A DNA stretch of 64,000 bases. It comes from Bradyrhizobium sp. JYMT SZCCT0180 (lineage in GTDB: Bacteria; Pseudomonadota; Alphaproteobacteria; Rhizobiales; Xanthobacteraceae). Both the position numbers and the translations under genes were made by a program. Shown here piece after piece: positions 18,513 through 28,000 of the stretch (the stretch's first letter is position 1; every line of letters begins with the position of its first letter). Location of the stretch: NCBI RefSeq assembly GCF_018130165.1, contig NZ_JAFCLZ010000008.1:241232-305231 (forward strand), in the 5' to 3' direction. The notes below the pieces were generated by a model. It did no database searches, had not been told where the DNA came from, and was given only the letters and a program-made list of their open reading frames with translations.

Positions 18513-20423
18513 GTGACTTTCGATAGCGGCCATTACATGCCGGGCGATTCTGCGAATCCTGTAGAGAGAACCGGGACGGTGAGGCGCCTGGCGCTTTGTG
18601 CTGTCCTGATCGCCGTGGCGATTTCGGCTGGCGTGGCGACATCGGCGTGGGAGCTTCGCGAACGCGTACTGCTTGCCCTCGTCGCGATCCTCGCACTCGT
18701 CGTCGCTCTACTGCTGAGGCGCCATCGATTGTCCGAGCAGCGGCTCGCGACCGAACGGCGCCAGCTCACCGTTGCCGTGAACAATATTCCGCAAGGTCTT
18801 GTTCTCTATGACGCATCGGCGCGTATCGTTATTTGCAACCAGCCCTATATTGATATGTTTGGCCTGTCGCCGGATGTAGCGAAACCCGGCTGCACGATGC
18901 ATCGCTTGATCGAACACCGCAAAGAAACCGGATCCTTTGACGGCGATGTCGACGCGTTCTGCAATGCCATCATCCGCACCGTGTCGCTCGGCAAAGCCAC
19001 GCGGCAACTCACGGAAGCGCCGGGCGGCAGGGCGATCGAGATCGTCAACCGGCCGCTGAGCGCGGGCGGCTGGGTGGCCACGATCGAGGACATCACCGAG
19101 CGCACCCGCGCGGACGAGAAAATCGCCCATCTGGCGCATTATGACGGGCTGACCGACCTGCCCAACCGGCTGCTGTTTCGCGAGCGACTGGAACAGGCGT
19201 TGAAGGCGGTCCGACCGGGCGAACAGCTGGCGGTATTCTATATCGACATCGACGAATTCAAGAGCGTTAACGATGCCCTCGGCCATGCGATCGGTGATGA
19301 GTTACTCAAGGGCGTGGGCGAACGGCTGCGCTTGTGCCTGAAGGAAACAGATGTCGCGGCGCGGCTGGGCGGTGACGAGTTTGCCGTGATTCAAACCGGT
19401 ATCAAGAAACAGGCGGAAAGCATTCAACTTGTTGAAGGAATTTACGCGGCGATCAGGGCGCCGTTCGAGTGCGCGGGCCACCTGATCACGACAGATGCCA
19501 GCATCGGCATCGCGCTCGCCTCCGGCGACGGGCTCGATCTCGACCAGTTGCTCCGGAACGCGGACCTCGCGCTGTACGGCGCCAAAGGCGACGGACGGCG
19601 GACCTACCGCTTCTTCGAGGTCGGTATGGACGCCCGCGCCAAGGCGCGACGAGTCCTGGAACTCGAATTGCGTCAGGCGATATCCGATGGCGGGCTCGAG
19701 GTCTATTATCAGCCGGTGCTCAATCTCGAGGACGGCAAGGTTTCCTCCTGCGAGGCGTTGCTGCGATGGCGCCACGCCGAACGCGGCATGATTTCACCGG
19801 CGGAGTTCATTCCGGTCGCGGAAGAGACCGGCCTGATCAACGAACTCGGTCACTGGGTGCTCAACACGGCGTGCGCCGAGGCTGCCAACTGGCCGGCGGA
19901 GATCCGCGTCGCGGTCAACGTCTCACCGGTTCAGTTCCGGAGCCAGACGCTGGCGCTCAACGTGGCGGCGGCCCTTGCTGCCTCGGGCCTCGCCGCATCC
20001 AGGCTCGAGCTCGAGATCACCGAGGCGGTGCTGATCCGCGACGACGACGGCGCGCTTCAGATGCTGCATCAGTTGCGCAAGCTCGGGGTACGCATTGCGC
20101 TGGACGATTTCGGCACCGGCTATTCCTCGCTGAGCTATCTGCAGCGGTTTCCATTCGACAAGATCAAGATCGACCGCTCCTTCATCAGGGATCTGGCCAG
20201 CGCAGGCGCCTCGTCGTCGATCGTCCAGGCGGTGGTGAACATTGCGGCCGCAAGCGACATGACGACGACAGCGGAAGGCGTCGAGACCGAGCAGCAACGA
20301 AACCTGCTGTACATTCTCGGCTGTACCGAGATACAGGGATTTCTGTTCAGCCCCGCGATAACAGCCGTGGACATTCGGCGGCTGTTGCTCTCGCACCGCG
20401 GCAAGGTGGTATCGGCGGCGTGA
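18513..20423 (+). CDS. Membrane PAS-GGDEF-EAL protein (c-di-GMP synthesis/degradation)
   Basis: 636 residues from GTG 18513 (ATG 18537 possible). Two N-terminal membrane helices (about 26-44 and 52-68), a PAS domain (about 85-195), GGDEF with intact motif at 286-290, and EAL at 414-416 in CEALLRWRH. Phosphodiesterase residues are kept (DDFGTGYSSLSYL, KIDRSFI, AEGVETE). No RxxD product-inhibition site is seen just before GGDEF. Both cyclase and phosphodiesterase activities look possible; which dominates cannot be read from sequence. Confidence 0.92.
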   Translation: MTFDSGHYMPGDSANPVERTGTVRRLALCAVLIAVAISAGVATSAWELRERVLLALVAILALVVALLLRRHRLSEQRLATERRQLTVAVNNIPQGLVLYDASARIVICNQPYIDMFGLSPDVAKPGCTMHRLIEHRKETGSFDGDVDAFCNAIIRTVSLGKATRQLTEAPGGRAIEIVNRPLSAGGWVATIEDITERTRADEKIAHLAHYDGLTDLPNRLLFRERLEQALKAVRPGEQLAVFYIDIDEFKSVNDALGHAIGDELLKGVGERLRLCLKETDVAARLGGDEFAVIQTGIKKQAESIQLVEGIYAAIRAPFECAGHLITTDASIGIALASGDGLDLDQLLRNADLALYGAKGDGRRTYRFFEVGMDARAKARRVLELELRQAISDGGLEVYYQPVLNLEDGKVSSCEALLRWRHAERGMISPAEFIPVAEETGLINELGHWVLNTACAEAANWPAEIRVAVNVSPVQFRSQTLALNVAAALAASGLAASRLELEITEAVLIRDDDGALQMLHQLRKLGVRIALDDFGTGYSSLSYLQRFPFDKIKIDRSFIRDLASAGASSSIVQAVVNIAAASDMTTTAEGVETEQQRNLLYILGCTEIQGFLFSPAITAVDIRRLLLSHRGKVVSAA

Positions 20424-20465
20424 GTCGCCGGATTTGACGCCAGCCGATTTCGCGGAAGCGATCGG

Positions 20466-21485
20466 TTAGTTGGTGTTAATCCCGACCGGATCAGGTTCGG
20501 ACAAATTTTTATCGATCGTCTTGCGCGCGCGGAACCCGCGGCCGCCAAGCGTTTCCGATGGATACTCCCCGAACAGCGAGTGATAATAGTGAGAAAAGCG
20601 TCCAAGCTCGATGAAGCCGTGCCGGATCGCCACCTGCGCGACGGTGACCGCCGCAGGATCGCTTTCCCTCAGAACGGAATGAATGGCGCAAAGCCGCTTG
20701 TGACGCAGGAACGATATCGGTCCCAAACCGAAAACGTCGTAGAATGCGCGATGCAGAGTCCGTCGCGACACGTTGAGATGGGCGCAGATTTCGGAAACAT
20801 GGACGGGGCGGAGGCCGGCGGCTTCGAGATACTCGTCGACTTTCCCGACCAGTTGCGTCGCCGAGGGCAAAAGCCCTCTGGTGTCAGGCGGTAGCGATTG
20901 CACGATGGTTCCGCTCACGGCGTCGATGATCGAGCGCTTCCAGAAATCGGCGACGGTGTCGGACAAGGCGGTCTGCTGACGCGCCAGACGGGAAATGATC
21001 AGCGGCAATCGCCGTGTCGCCGCCATGCCGATCGAAGGGTCTGCCTGATAGACGTTCTTGTTGAGCCACGCGGCGGGGTCGCTCAATCTTGCTTCGCCCC
21101 TGAACAGCGACGGGACCTCGGCAAGATCGAGACGGATCGCGGCATAGGCCGCGGCGCCATGGAAAATTCCGTCATGCTCGGTACTGGGGGGCATGATCAG
21201 AACGTCCGCCGGACGCATATCGAAGGACCAGTGGGTAACCCGGTCGTCGGCATTGAGCAGCATCCCGATAACGAGCTTGTCGTCGGTCGAAACGCGTTGG
21301 GTTCGAACGCCCACCGAGAACGAACCGATGCTGAGCGAGAAGTCTCCGATGCCGACGTGACTGAGTGAGCCTCGAAACTTTCCACGGCCGAGTTGTGTCA
21401 CCTCGACATGCGATCCTTTGATCGCGTTGTGAAGGCCTTCGAAGCTGTCCAGACTGGAGGTGTTGACCGCCAGGTGCCCGCTCAT
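20466..21485 (-). CDS. AraC-family transcriptional regulator
   Basis: 339 residues from ATG 21485, chosen because GGGGA lies about 10 bases upstream. The N-terminal sensing part (about 1-215) is of the AraC-binding type. The C-terminal HTH pair is visible as VSRRTLHRAFYDVFGLGPISFL and QVAIRHGFIELGRFSHYY. It is divergent from the gene at 21927 and stands at the left end of the FGE/sulfatase locus, so it is the natural candidate regulator of that locus. The effector is unknown. Confidence 0.88.
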   Translation of the reverse strand: MSGHLAVNTSSLDSFEGLHNAIKGSHVEVTQLGRGKFRGSLSHVGIGDFSLSIGSFSVGVRTQRVSTDDKLVIGMLLNADDRVTHWSFDMRPADVLIMPPSTEHDGIFHGAAAYAAIRLDLAEVPSLFRGEARLSDPAAWLNKNVYQADPSIGMAATRRLPLIISRLARQQTALSDTVADFWKRSIIDAVSGTIVQSLPPDTRGLLPSATQLVGKVDEYLEAAGLRPVHVSEICAHLNVSRRTLHRAFYDVFGLGPISFLRHKRLCAIHSVLRESDPAAVTVAQVAIRHGFIELGRFSHYYHSLFGEYPSETLGGRGFRARKTIDKNLSEPDPVGINTN

Positions 21486-21714
21486 GTTTTGGCATCCCCA
21501 TTCGATGCCCCGTCCCCGACTCGATCTAGCCACAACTCTTGCGCGCTCACAATGAATTTCGTCGGTTTCGCTGTTGCAAGAAGGCTCGCGCGACGCTTGC
21601 GGTCGTGATGAGAATCTTTGTCTAAAGTTTTGAATAGAACGGCATGCAGTTCGATCGATGCATTGATGGGTTTGCGAAGGTCTCCATTAAGGCTGAGGTT
21701 GCGCCTTTGCAGAT

Positions 21715-21728
21715 TGGCACAAACTGCA
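21715..21728 (+). promoter_or_regulatory. Candidate regulator site, copy A (14-base word)
   Basis: TGGCACAAACTGCA lies 198 bp before the ATG at 21927. The identical word occurs on the minus strand at 36256-36269, 179 bp before the start of the outer-membrane protein gene. TGGCA-N-TGCA-type half-sites are usual for AraC-family regulators, and an AraC gene is divergent here. The 392-bp region 21534-21926 holds no other gene that I can support. Confidence 0.35.
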
Positions 21729-21926
21729 CATCACATGGCTTCGAGATTCATCTAGCCTGCGTGAGCGCCAATGCTTCGCGTCTCGTAAGCCTTTGAAGAG
21801 GCGGAGACTGTGCGCCAATCCGCCGCGCACGACAATTGCGCGGAAAAGGGAAGAGGGGCTGACTGATCTACGTCTGCCGTGCGCAACCACGAGGCGAGCG
21901 GCTGCAATAAGAAAAAAGGGCCGCCA

Positions 21927-22406
21927 ATGCGCTCAACAAGAACCCGCTTCATCGATCTGGCTAACGCTCCCAACGGAATGCTCTGCGCGCTAGCCTTCAC
22001 AACCTGCCTTGCCCTGACGCCTTCACCGGCATCGGCGATGATGGTAGCGCCCTCCAGCTTTCAGCAACAGCAACTCAAGCACGACAATCTGGTGACCGAA
22101 GTCCGCGCGCGAGCCGGTGGCTCGGTGCGCCGGACAACTGTCGTCGGTCCGCGTGGCAACGCGGCCAGCCGGACCGTGGTCCGCGGCGGCGCGGTCGTGC
22201 GTCCCGGTGTTGCGCGCCCCGGCGGCTGGGTGCGTCCCGCCCATTATTCCTGGCGTCCGGGCGGCGCGATCGCCGCCGGTGCGGCGATCGGATTCGTCGC
22301 CGCAGCCTCCGCCGCAGCCTATGCCGGCTCACCGCCGGCGCCGGGTTACTGCTGGTACTACTCCGATCCGAGCAAGACGCAGGGCTTCTGGGACGTTTGC
22401 CCGTAA
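21927..22406 (+). CDS. Hypothetical secreted protein
   Basis: 159 residues from ATG 21927 with AAGGG 6 bases upstream. A signal peptide ends near TPSPASA. The mature part is Arg/Gly/Val-rich (RRTTVVGPRGNAASRTVVRG), followed by a hydrophobic Ala/Gly segment and the ending APGYCWYYSDPSKTQGFWDVCP, which I associate with rhizobial hypothetical envelope proteins. It is the first plus-strand gene of the FGE/sulfatase locus and precedes FGE by 23 bp. No function assigned. Confidence 0.75.
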   Translation: MRSTRTRFIDLANAPNGMLCALAFTTCLALTPSPASAMMVAPSSFQQQQLKHDNLVTEVRARAGGSVRRTTVVGPRGNAASRTVVRGGAVVRPGVARPGGWVRPAHYSWRPGGAIAAGAAIGFVAAASAAAYAGSPPAPGYCWYYSDPSKTQGFWDVCP

Positions 22407-22429
22407 CCGCGCACGTCAGGAGTTGGGCC

Positions 22430-23413
22430 ATGACGCTGCTGCAAACCGACATCCGGCAGGGCGACACGCCGTCGGAAGATGGCCGGACCGCCGACATGGT
22501 CCGCATTCCCGGCGGCACATTCCGAATGGGCTCCGACAAACATTATCCTGAGGAAGCGCCGGTACATCGCGTGACGGTGGACGGCTTCTGGATCGACCGC
22601 ACGCCGGTGACCAATCGACAGTTCAAGCGGTTCGTGATCGAGACCGGGCACAAGACCTTTGCCGAAATCCCGCCCGATCCGAAGCATTATCCTGGGGCCC
22701 TGCCGCACATGCTGTATGCGGGTTCTCTCGTGTTCGAGCGGCCGCACTCGACCTATGATTTGCGCGACTGGAGCCAGTGGTGGTCGTTCATGAAGGATGC
22801 CAACTGGCGGCATCCGTACGGGCCCAGGAGCAACATCAACGTCCTGAACGATCACCCCGTCGTCCATGTGTCTTACTCGGACGCGCTGCTCTATGCGCGA
22901 TGGGCGGGTAAGGACTTGCCGACCGAAGCCGAATGGGAGTTCGCGGCGCGCGGCGGGCTCGATGGCGCCGAATTCGCGTGGGGCGACGCGCTTACTCCCG
23001 ATGGCGTGCATATGGCCAATACCTGGCAGGGCGAATTCCCGCTGCACAATCGCCATGAGGATGGCTACGAGCGCACCTCGCCGGTGACGACGTTTCCGCC
23101 GAACGGTTACGGCCTGCACGACATGATCGGCAATGTCTGGGAATGGACCTCGGACTGGTACTCGCCCCGACACGAAGCCGACGCGCCAAAGGCGTGCTGC
23201 ATCCCCGAGAATCCGCGCGGAGGGCGGGAGGAGGGCAGCTACGACCCCCGCCAGCCGAACATCAAGATCCCGCGCAAGGTGATCAAGGGCGGCTCGCATC
23301 TGTGCGCACCGAATTATTGCCGCCGCTATCGCCCGGCGGCGCGACATGCCGAGGCGATCGATACCTCGACCAGCCATCTTGGGTTCCGGTGTGTGGTGAG
23401 GGACGTCAAATGA
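22430..23413 (+). CDS. Formylglycine-generating enzyme (sulfatase-modifying factor)
   Basis: 327 residues from ATG 22430 with AGGAG at 22418-22422. FGE-sulfatase domain: MVRIPGGTFRMGSD, FWIDRTPVTNRQFKRFV, LPTEAEWEFAARGG, GNVWEWTSDWY and the active-site loop GGSHLCAPNYCRRYRPAARH. The two copper-binding/redox cysteines of aerobic FGEs are both present (Cys292, Cys297), so it should be active. It oxidises the sulfatase cysteine to formylglycine using oxygen. No signal peptide, so it acts in the cytoplasm. Two sulfatases with CTAGR sites lie 1-3.5 kb downstream on the same strand. Confidence 0.95.
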   Translation: MTLLQTDIRQGDTPSEDGRTADMVRIPGGTFRMGSDKHYPEEAPVHRVTVDGFWIDRTPVTNRQFKRFVIETGHKTFAEIPPDPKHYPGALPHMLYAGSLVFERPHSTYDLRDWSQWWSFMKDANWRHPYGPRSNINVLNDHPVVHVSYSDALLYARWAGKDLPTEAEWEFAARGGLDGAEFAWGDALTPDGVHMANTWQGEFPLHNRHEDGYERTSPVTTFPPNGYGLHDMIGNVWEWTSDWYSPRHEADAPKACCIPENPRGGREEGSYDPRQPNIKIPRKVIKGGSHLCAPNYCRRYRPAARHAEAIDTSTSHLGFRCVVRDVK

Positions 23414-23919
23414 CATCAGCTCCGACCTCGGCGTTTGCGCGTGCCCTGACCTGGCTCGCCGTTGCGCTGTCGGTCGTGCTGCTGGTCCTTGGGATCACCT
23501 GGTACGGATGGTCGGCCGAAATCCATCGCCGGTTCTGGGCGGACATCTTCGAACGCATCCATGGTCCGATGACGTTCCGCTTCTGTCTGCAGCCGGTGAT
23601 GGCCGCGCTGGCGGCGCTGCCTGATGGCATCAGGGATGCGCGGCTCGGTCACAAATCATTCTTCTGGTCGGCGTGGTGGGACAACAACGCGTCTGCGGGA
23701 CGATTGCGCGAGGGCGCGATCTCCACGGCGCGGGTCGTGCTGCTCGGGCTCAGCATGGACATGATCTATCAGTTCAAGGTGCTCGATCGCTTCTACCCTG
23801 CGGAAGCGTTGATGATGGCGATCCTGCTCGCGGTCATCCCTTACTTCATCTTTCGATGGATCGTCGAGCGCGCCGCCATCTGGTGGTTCGCGCGAAAGGG
23901 TACCGGCGCGTTGCTGTAG
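23410..23919 (+). CDS. Inner-membrane protein of unknown function
   Basis: 169 residues. The start codon overlaps the FGE stop (ATGA at 23410-23413), so translation is coupled. Hydrophobic segments lie near residues 10-30, about 105-120 and 135-155. No family recognised with confidence. Its coupling to FGE suggests a role in the same pathway. Confidence 0.78.
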   Translation: MTSAPTSAFARALTWLAVALSVVLLVLGITWYGWSAEIHRRFWADIFERIHGPMTFRFCLQPVMAALAALPDGIRDARLGHKSFFWSAWWDNNASAGRLREGAISTARVVLLGLSMDMIYQFKVLDRFYPAEALMMAILLAVIPYFIFRWIVERAAIWWFARKGTGALL

Positions 23920-23933
23920 TTCAGAGGCGTTCA

Positions 23934-24395
23934 ATGATGGAAAGCGTAAGCTCCAAATCCGGTTCCGATGTGATCTCCGTCGAACTGTCCTCGCGGCGTA
24001 CCGGCATGTCGTTTCAGCGAACGCGCATGAGTGCGGACCGGACATTGATGTCGGTGATCCGGACGTCGCTTTCGCTGATCTCGTTCGGATTCACGATCTA
24101 TCAGGTGTTCGAGAAGATGCGCGACCACAATGTCATCACGCACGCAGGCGCCGCGCGCAATTTCGGCGTTACATTGGTGGCGCTCGGCATCCTCATGCTG
24201 ATCGGCGGCATCGGTTACCACCTGCAGTTCATGGGCCACCTGCGCGGCGAGCGGGCGGCGATGGCCGCGGATGGTCTCATTCATGCCCAGAGCAGTTTTC
24301 CGGTGTCGTTGACGCTGATCACCGCGGCGATCCTGCTGTTCATCGGCATCGCGGCCATCGTCAGCATGTTGTTTCAGGTCGGACCGTTTGGGTGA
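23934..24395 (+). CDS. DUF202 (YidH-like) inner-membrane protein
   Basis: 153 residues. The DUF202 signature is visible in FQRTRMSADRTLMSVIRTSL, followed by SLISFGFTIYQVF and two further membrane helices (VTLVALGILMLIGGIGYHL; LITAAILLFIGIAAIVSML). Function of the family is unknown. It lies 14 bp after the previous membrane-protein gene and 55 bp before the first sulfatase, in the same run. Confidence 0.85.
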   Translation: MMESVSSKSGSDVISVELSSRRTGMSFQRTRMSADRTLMSVIRTSLSLISFGFTIYQVFEKMRDHNVITHAGAARNFGVTLVALGILMLIGGIGYHLQFMGHLRGERAAMAADGLIHAQSSFPVSLTLITAAILLFIGIAAIVSMLFQVGPFG

Positions 24396-24450
24396 CGAGG
24401 CTGAAGACGAAAAGGTGAAAAGCAACAAGCGCAATAGAGGAAATTGAAGC

Positions 24451-25962
24451 ATGGCGAAGTCGGGAAAACCAAACATACTCTTCATCATGGCCGACGATAT
24501 CGGCTGGTTCAATCTCAGTTGCTACAACCATGGTGTCATGGGCTACCGCACGCCCAATCTCGATCGTATCGCCAGAGAAGGGGCGATGTTCACCGATTTC
24601 TACGGCCAACAGAGTTGTACCGCCGGCCGCGCCGCCTTCATCACGGGACAGGCACCGATCCGCACCGGCCTCACCAAGGTCGGGATGCCCGGCGCAACGA
24701 TTGGGCTGTCGGCGGAGGATCCATCCATCGCGCAGTTCCTCAAAAATCTGGGTTATGCCACCGGCCAGTTCGGCAAGAACCATCTCGGCGACCGCAACGA
24801 ATTCCTGCCGACCGTGCACGGCTTCGATGAGTTCTTTGGAAACCTCTATCATCTCAACGCCGAGGAAGAGCCGGAGTATGCCGATTATCCAAAGGACCCG
24901 AATTTCCGGAAGAAGTTCGGTCCCCGGGGTGTTCTAAGGTGTAAGGCCACCGACAAGGATGATCCGACGGTCGATCCCCAATTCGGCAGGGTCGGCAGGC
25001 AAGTGATCGAGAATACCGGCCCGCTGACCCGGAAACGAATGGAAACCGCGGATGAAGAGTTCGTCGGTGCGGCGCTCGACTTCATGGAGCGGAAGAACAA
25101 GGAGGACGCGCCGTGGTTCTGCTACGTGAACACGACGCGGATGCACGTGTTTACGCATCTGAAGGAGTCATCCGTCGGCAAGACCGGGCACGGTCTTTAT
25201 CCGGACGGCATGGTTGAGCTCGATGGCTTTGTCGGTCAGCTCCTGAAGAAAGTGGACGATCTTGGCGTCGCCGGCAGCACCATCGTCGTCTTCACCACCG
25301 ACAACGGGGCTGAAGTGTTGTCGTGGCCCGACGGCGGCGCGACGCCGTTCCGCGGCGAGAAGGACACCAACTGGGAGGGGGGCTGGCGCGTTCCCTGTGT
25401 GATGCGTTGGCCAGGCGTTATCGAGCCCGGTCGCGTCATCAACGATATCTGTTCCCTGCAGGATTTCATCCCGACCTTCGCGGCGGTCGCTGGCGAGCCT
25501 GGTCTCGTGGAGAAGGTGAAGAAGGGCTACAACATTGGGGACAAGACCTACAAAGTCCATCTCGACGGCTTCAATCTTCTGCCCTTCCTTTCCGGCAAGG
25601 AAAAGGAATCGCCGCGCAAGGGCTTCATCTATTGGAGCGACGACGGCGAGCTGATGGCGCTGCGCTTCAACCAGTACAAAATGGTGTTCGCAGAGCAACG
25701 CAGCACCGGTCTGGACGTCTGGCGCGAACCGTTGTCGAAAATGCGAATCCCCAAGCTCTTCGATCTGCGCTCCGATCCGTTCGAGCGCGGCGAAGAGAGC
25801 TTCTCCTACAATCAATGGTTCGTGGAACACGTTCCCCTGCAATATGCCGCGCAGGCAGTGGTTCACCAATGGCTAGAGAGCTTCAAGGAGTTCCCTCCGC
25901 GTCAGAAGTCGGCGAGTTTCACCGTCGACCAGATAGTCGAGGCGCTGATGCCGAGAAGTTGA
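24451..25962 (+). CDS. Type I (formylglycine-dependent) sulfatase, copy 1
   Basis: 503 residues of the alkaline phosphatase-like sulfatase family. N-terminal metal ligands are in NILFIMADDIGW. The formylglycine motif is CTAGR with Cys56 (type CxAxR), followed by FITGQAPIRTGL. KNHLGD and VFTTDNGAE supply further active-site residues. No signal peptide is present, so the enzyme should be cytoplasmic and act on an imported sulfate ester. GAGG precedes the ATG. The substrate is unknown. About half of the residues look identical to the next gene. Confidence 0.93.
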   Translation: MAKSGKPNILFIMADDIGWFNLSCYNHGVMGYRTPNLDRIAREGAMFTDFYGQQSCTAGRAAFITGQAPIRTGLTKVGMPGATIGLSAEDPSIAQFLKNLGYATGQFGKNHLGDRNEFLPTVHGFDEFFGNLYHLNAEEEPEYADYPKDPNFRKKFGPRGVLRCKATDKDDPTVDPQFGRVGRQVIENTGPLTRKRMETADEEFVGAALDFMERKNKEDAPWFCYVNTTRMHVFTHLKESSVGKTGHGLYPDGMVELDGFVGQLLKKVDDLGVAGSTIVVFTTDNGAEVLSWPDGGATPFRGEKDTNWEGGWRVPCVMRWPGVIEPGRVINDICSLQDFIPTFAAVAGEPGLVEKVKKGYNIGDKTYKVHLDGFNLLPFLSGKEKESPRKGFIYWSDDGELMALRFNQYKMVFAEQRSTGLDVWREPLSKMRIPKLFDLRSDPFERGEESFSYNQWFVEHVPLQYAAQAVVHQWLESFKEFPPRQKSASFTVDQIVEALMPRS

Positions 25963-26016
25963 GAGCACACAGCCGATCAAGGCAGCGTTCCAGACAACAA
26001 AAATGGGAGTGCAAAA

Positions 26017-27558
26017 ATGGCTAAGGCAAAACAGCCCAACATCCTCGTCATCTGGGGTGACGACATCGGCCAGTCCAATCTCAGCTGCTACACCCACGGA
26101 TTGATGGGTTACCACACGCCCAATATCGACCGCATCGCCAAGGAAGGTATGCTGTTCACGGACAGCTACGGTGAACAGTCCTGCACCGCCGGCCGCTCAT
26201 CCTTCATTACCGGGCAAAGCGTCTACCGCACCGGTCTGTCGAAGGTCGGGCTCCCCGGCGCGCCGATCGGCATGAACGAAAAAATCATCACCATCGCGGC
26301 TGCGCTGAAGAACCAGGGTTATGCCACCGGTCAATTCGGCAAGAATCATCTCGGCGATCTCAATCACATGCTGCCGACCAACCACGGCTTCGATGAGTTC
26401 TTCGGCAATCTCTATCACCTCAATGCCGAGGAGGAGCCGGAGATGGACGACTATCCGGCCGATGTACCCGGCTTCAAGGAGCGCTTTGCGCCGCGCGGCG
26501 TCCTCAAGTCATGGGCAACGGACAAGGATGATTCCACCGACATGCCGCGCTGGGGCAAGGTCGGCAAGCAGAGGATCGAAGATACCGGTCCGCTTACCCG
26601 CAAGCGCATGGAAACCTGTGACGATGATTTTGTCGCCGCGGCCATCGATTTCATCAAGCGGCAAGAGACGGCGGGCAAGCCCTGGTTCGTGTGGGTGAAC
26701 ACGACGCATATGCATTTCATCACGCATCCAAAACCGTCGAGCAAGGGACAGGCGGGTCGCTGGCAGTCGGGCTATCATGACACCATGATCGACCACGACA
26801 AGAATGTCGGTCAGCTGCTCGACTTCCTCGACCGGGCCGGTCTCGCCGACGACACTTTCGTGCAGTATTCGACCGACAACGGACCGCACCGCAACACCTG
26901 GCCGGATGGCGGCATGACGCCGTTCCGCTCTGAAAAGAACACCAACTGGGAAGGCGCCTTCCGGGTGCCGCTACTCGTGCGCTGGCCCGGCAGGATCAAG
27001 CCTGGCTCGGTGGCCAACGGCATTGTGCAGCATCACGACTGGTTCCCGACTTTCCTTACCATGGCGGGCGAACCTGAGATCATTGAGAAATGCAAGAAGG
27101 GTTATCAGGCGATAGGCCGCACCTACAAGAACCACATCGATGGCGTGAATCTGCTGCCTTACCTGACGGGGGAAGCGAAGGAGAGCCCGCGAAAACTCTT
27201 CTTCTACTTCAGCGACGACGGCGACGTGCTCTCGATCCGCTATGATAACTGGAAGATGAACTTCATGGAGCAGCGCACCGAAGGCACCATGGCGGTATGG
27301 GTTGATCCGTTCGTGCGTCTCCGCGGGGTCAAGCTGTATAATCTGCGCACCGATCCCTACGAGTTCGCAACCGTCACTTCCAACGGCTATTGGGAGTGGA
27401 TGATGCAGCATGCTCCGTTCATCTACATGGCGCAGATCGCTGCGCAAAAATTCGCGGATACCTTCAAGGAGTTCCCCGCGATCCAGCCGCCCAACACCTT
27501 CACCATCGACGACGCCTTGAAGATGATGTCGAGCATGGCGAGCGGCGCGAACCGTTAG
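26017..27558 (+). CDS. Type I (formylglycine-dependent) sulfatase, copy 2
   Basis: 513 residues, paralog of the preceding gene 54 bp upstream, with GGGAG as ribosome binding site. Metal site NILVIWGDDIGQSN, formylglycine motif CTAGR with Cys56 at the same position, KNHLGDLNHML, and QYSTDNGPHRNTWPDGG. No signal peptide. Differences in the substrate-pocket region (for example PHRNTWPDGGMTPF versus EVLSWPDGGATPF) suggest a related but not identical substrate. Confidence 0.93.
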   Translation: MAKAKQPNILVIWGDDIGQSNLSCYTHGLMGYHTPNIDRIAKEGMLFTDSYGEQSCTAGRSSFITGQSVYRTGLSKVGLPGAPIGMNEKIITIAAALKNQGYATGQFGKNHLGDLNHMLPTNHGFDEFFGNLYHLNAEEEPEMDDYPADVPGFKERFAPRGVLKSWATDKDDSTDMPRWGKVGKQRIEDTGPLTRKRMETCDDDFVAAAIDFIKRQETAGKPWFVWVNTTHMHFITHPKPSSKGQAGRWQSGYHDTMIDHDKNVGQLLDFLDRAGLADDTFVQYSTDNGPHRNTWPDGGMTPFRSEKNTNWEGAFRVPLLVRWPGRIKPGSVANGIVQHHDWFPTFLTMAGEPEIIEKCKKGYQAIGRTYKNHIDGVNLLPYLTGEAKESPRKLFFYFSDDGDVLSIRYDNWKMNFMEQRTEGTMAVWVDPFVRLRGVKLYNLRTDPYEFATVTSNGYWEWMMQHAPFIYMAQIAAQKFADTFKEFPAIQPPNTFTIDDALKMMSSMASGANR

Positions 27559-27569
27559 GCGACAATGCA

Positions 27570-27593
27570 GGGGGCGGCCATGGTGCCGCCCCC
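27570..27593 (+). terminator. GC-rich hairpin after the sulfatase pair
   Basis: GGGGGCGGC (27570-27578), a 6-base loop and GCCGCCCCC (27585-27593) form a perfect 9-bp stem 12 bases after the sulfatase stop. No T-run follows, so it may be an mRNA-stabilising structure or attenuator rather than a strong terminator. Confidence 0.45.
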
Positions 27594-27627
27594 TGGGTCT
27601 GCCCCCCTTGAGCCGGGACTGCGCCCG

Positions 27628-27990
27628 ATGAAACAATGGCTAATCTTTGCAACCGAGAACGCCATCGTCATCATCGATGCGCTGGCGCTCGTCATCATCG
27701 TCGTTGGCACGGTCGAAGCTTTCGTCGGCGGTTTGCGGGCGATGCTGGGCTCGCCGTCGGGGCACGAACGGCGCGATATCTGGCTCCGCTACGCCCGCTG
27801 GCTGGTCGCCGGACTGACATTCCAGCTTGCAGCGGACATCATCGAGACGTCGATCACAACCAGCTGGGAAGCGGTCGGGCGGATCGCCGCGATTGCGCTG
27901 ATCCGCACCTTCCTCAACTACTTCCTCGATCGCGACCTGGAAGAAGTGCGCCAGCGGCAGCGCGAAGGACCGCCGTTGAGGCCGGCATGA
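27628..27990 (+). CDS. DUF1622-like inner-membrane protein
   Basis: 120 residues from ATG 27628. Membrane segments near residues 10-32 (IVIIDALALVIIVVGTVEAF), 60-80 and 85-102, with RYARWLVAGLTFQLAADIIET, a pattern I associate with DUF1622. The frame is open upstream to 27565, but that stretch lies in the hairpin and is low-complexity. Function unknown. It precedes the HAD phosphatase gene by 10 bp. Confidence 0.72.
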   Translation: MKQWLIFATENAIVIIDALALVIIVVGTVEAFVGGLRAMLGSPSGHERRDIWLRYARWLVAGLTFQLAADIIETSITTSWEAVGRIAAIALIRTFLNYFLDRDLEEVRQRQREGPPLRPA

Positions 27991-28000
27991 GGTATCAGCG

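Noticed and set aside
21714..21728. Sigma-54 promoter at TTGGCACAAACTGCA
   Set aside because: The GG and GC doublets are 8 bases apart instead of the required 10.
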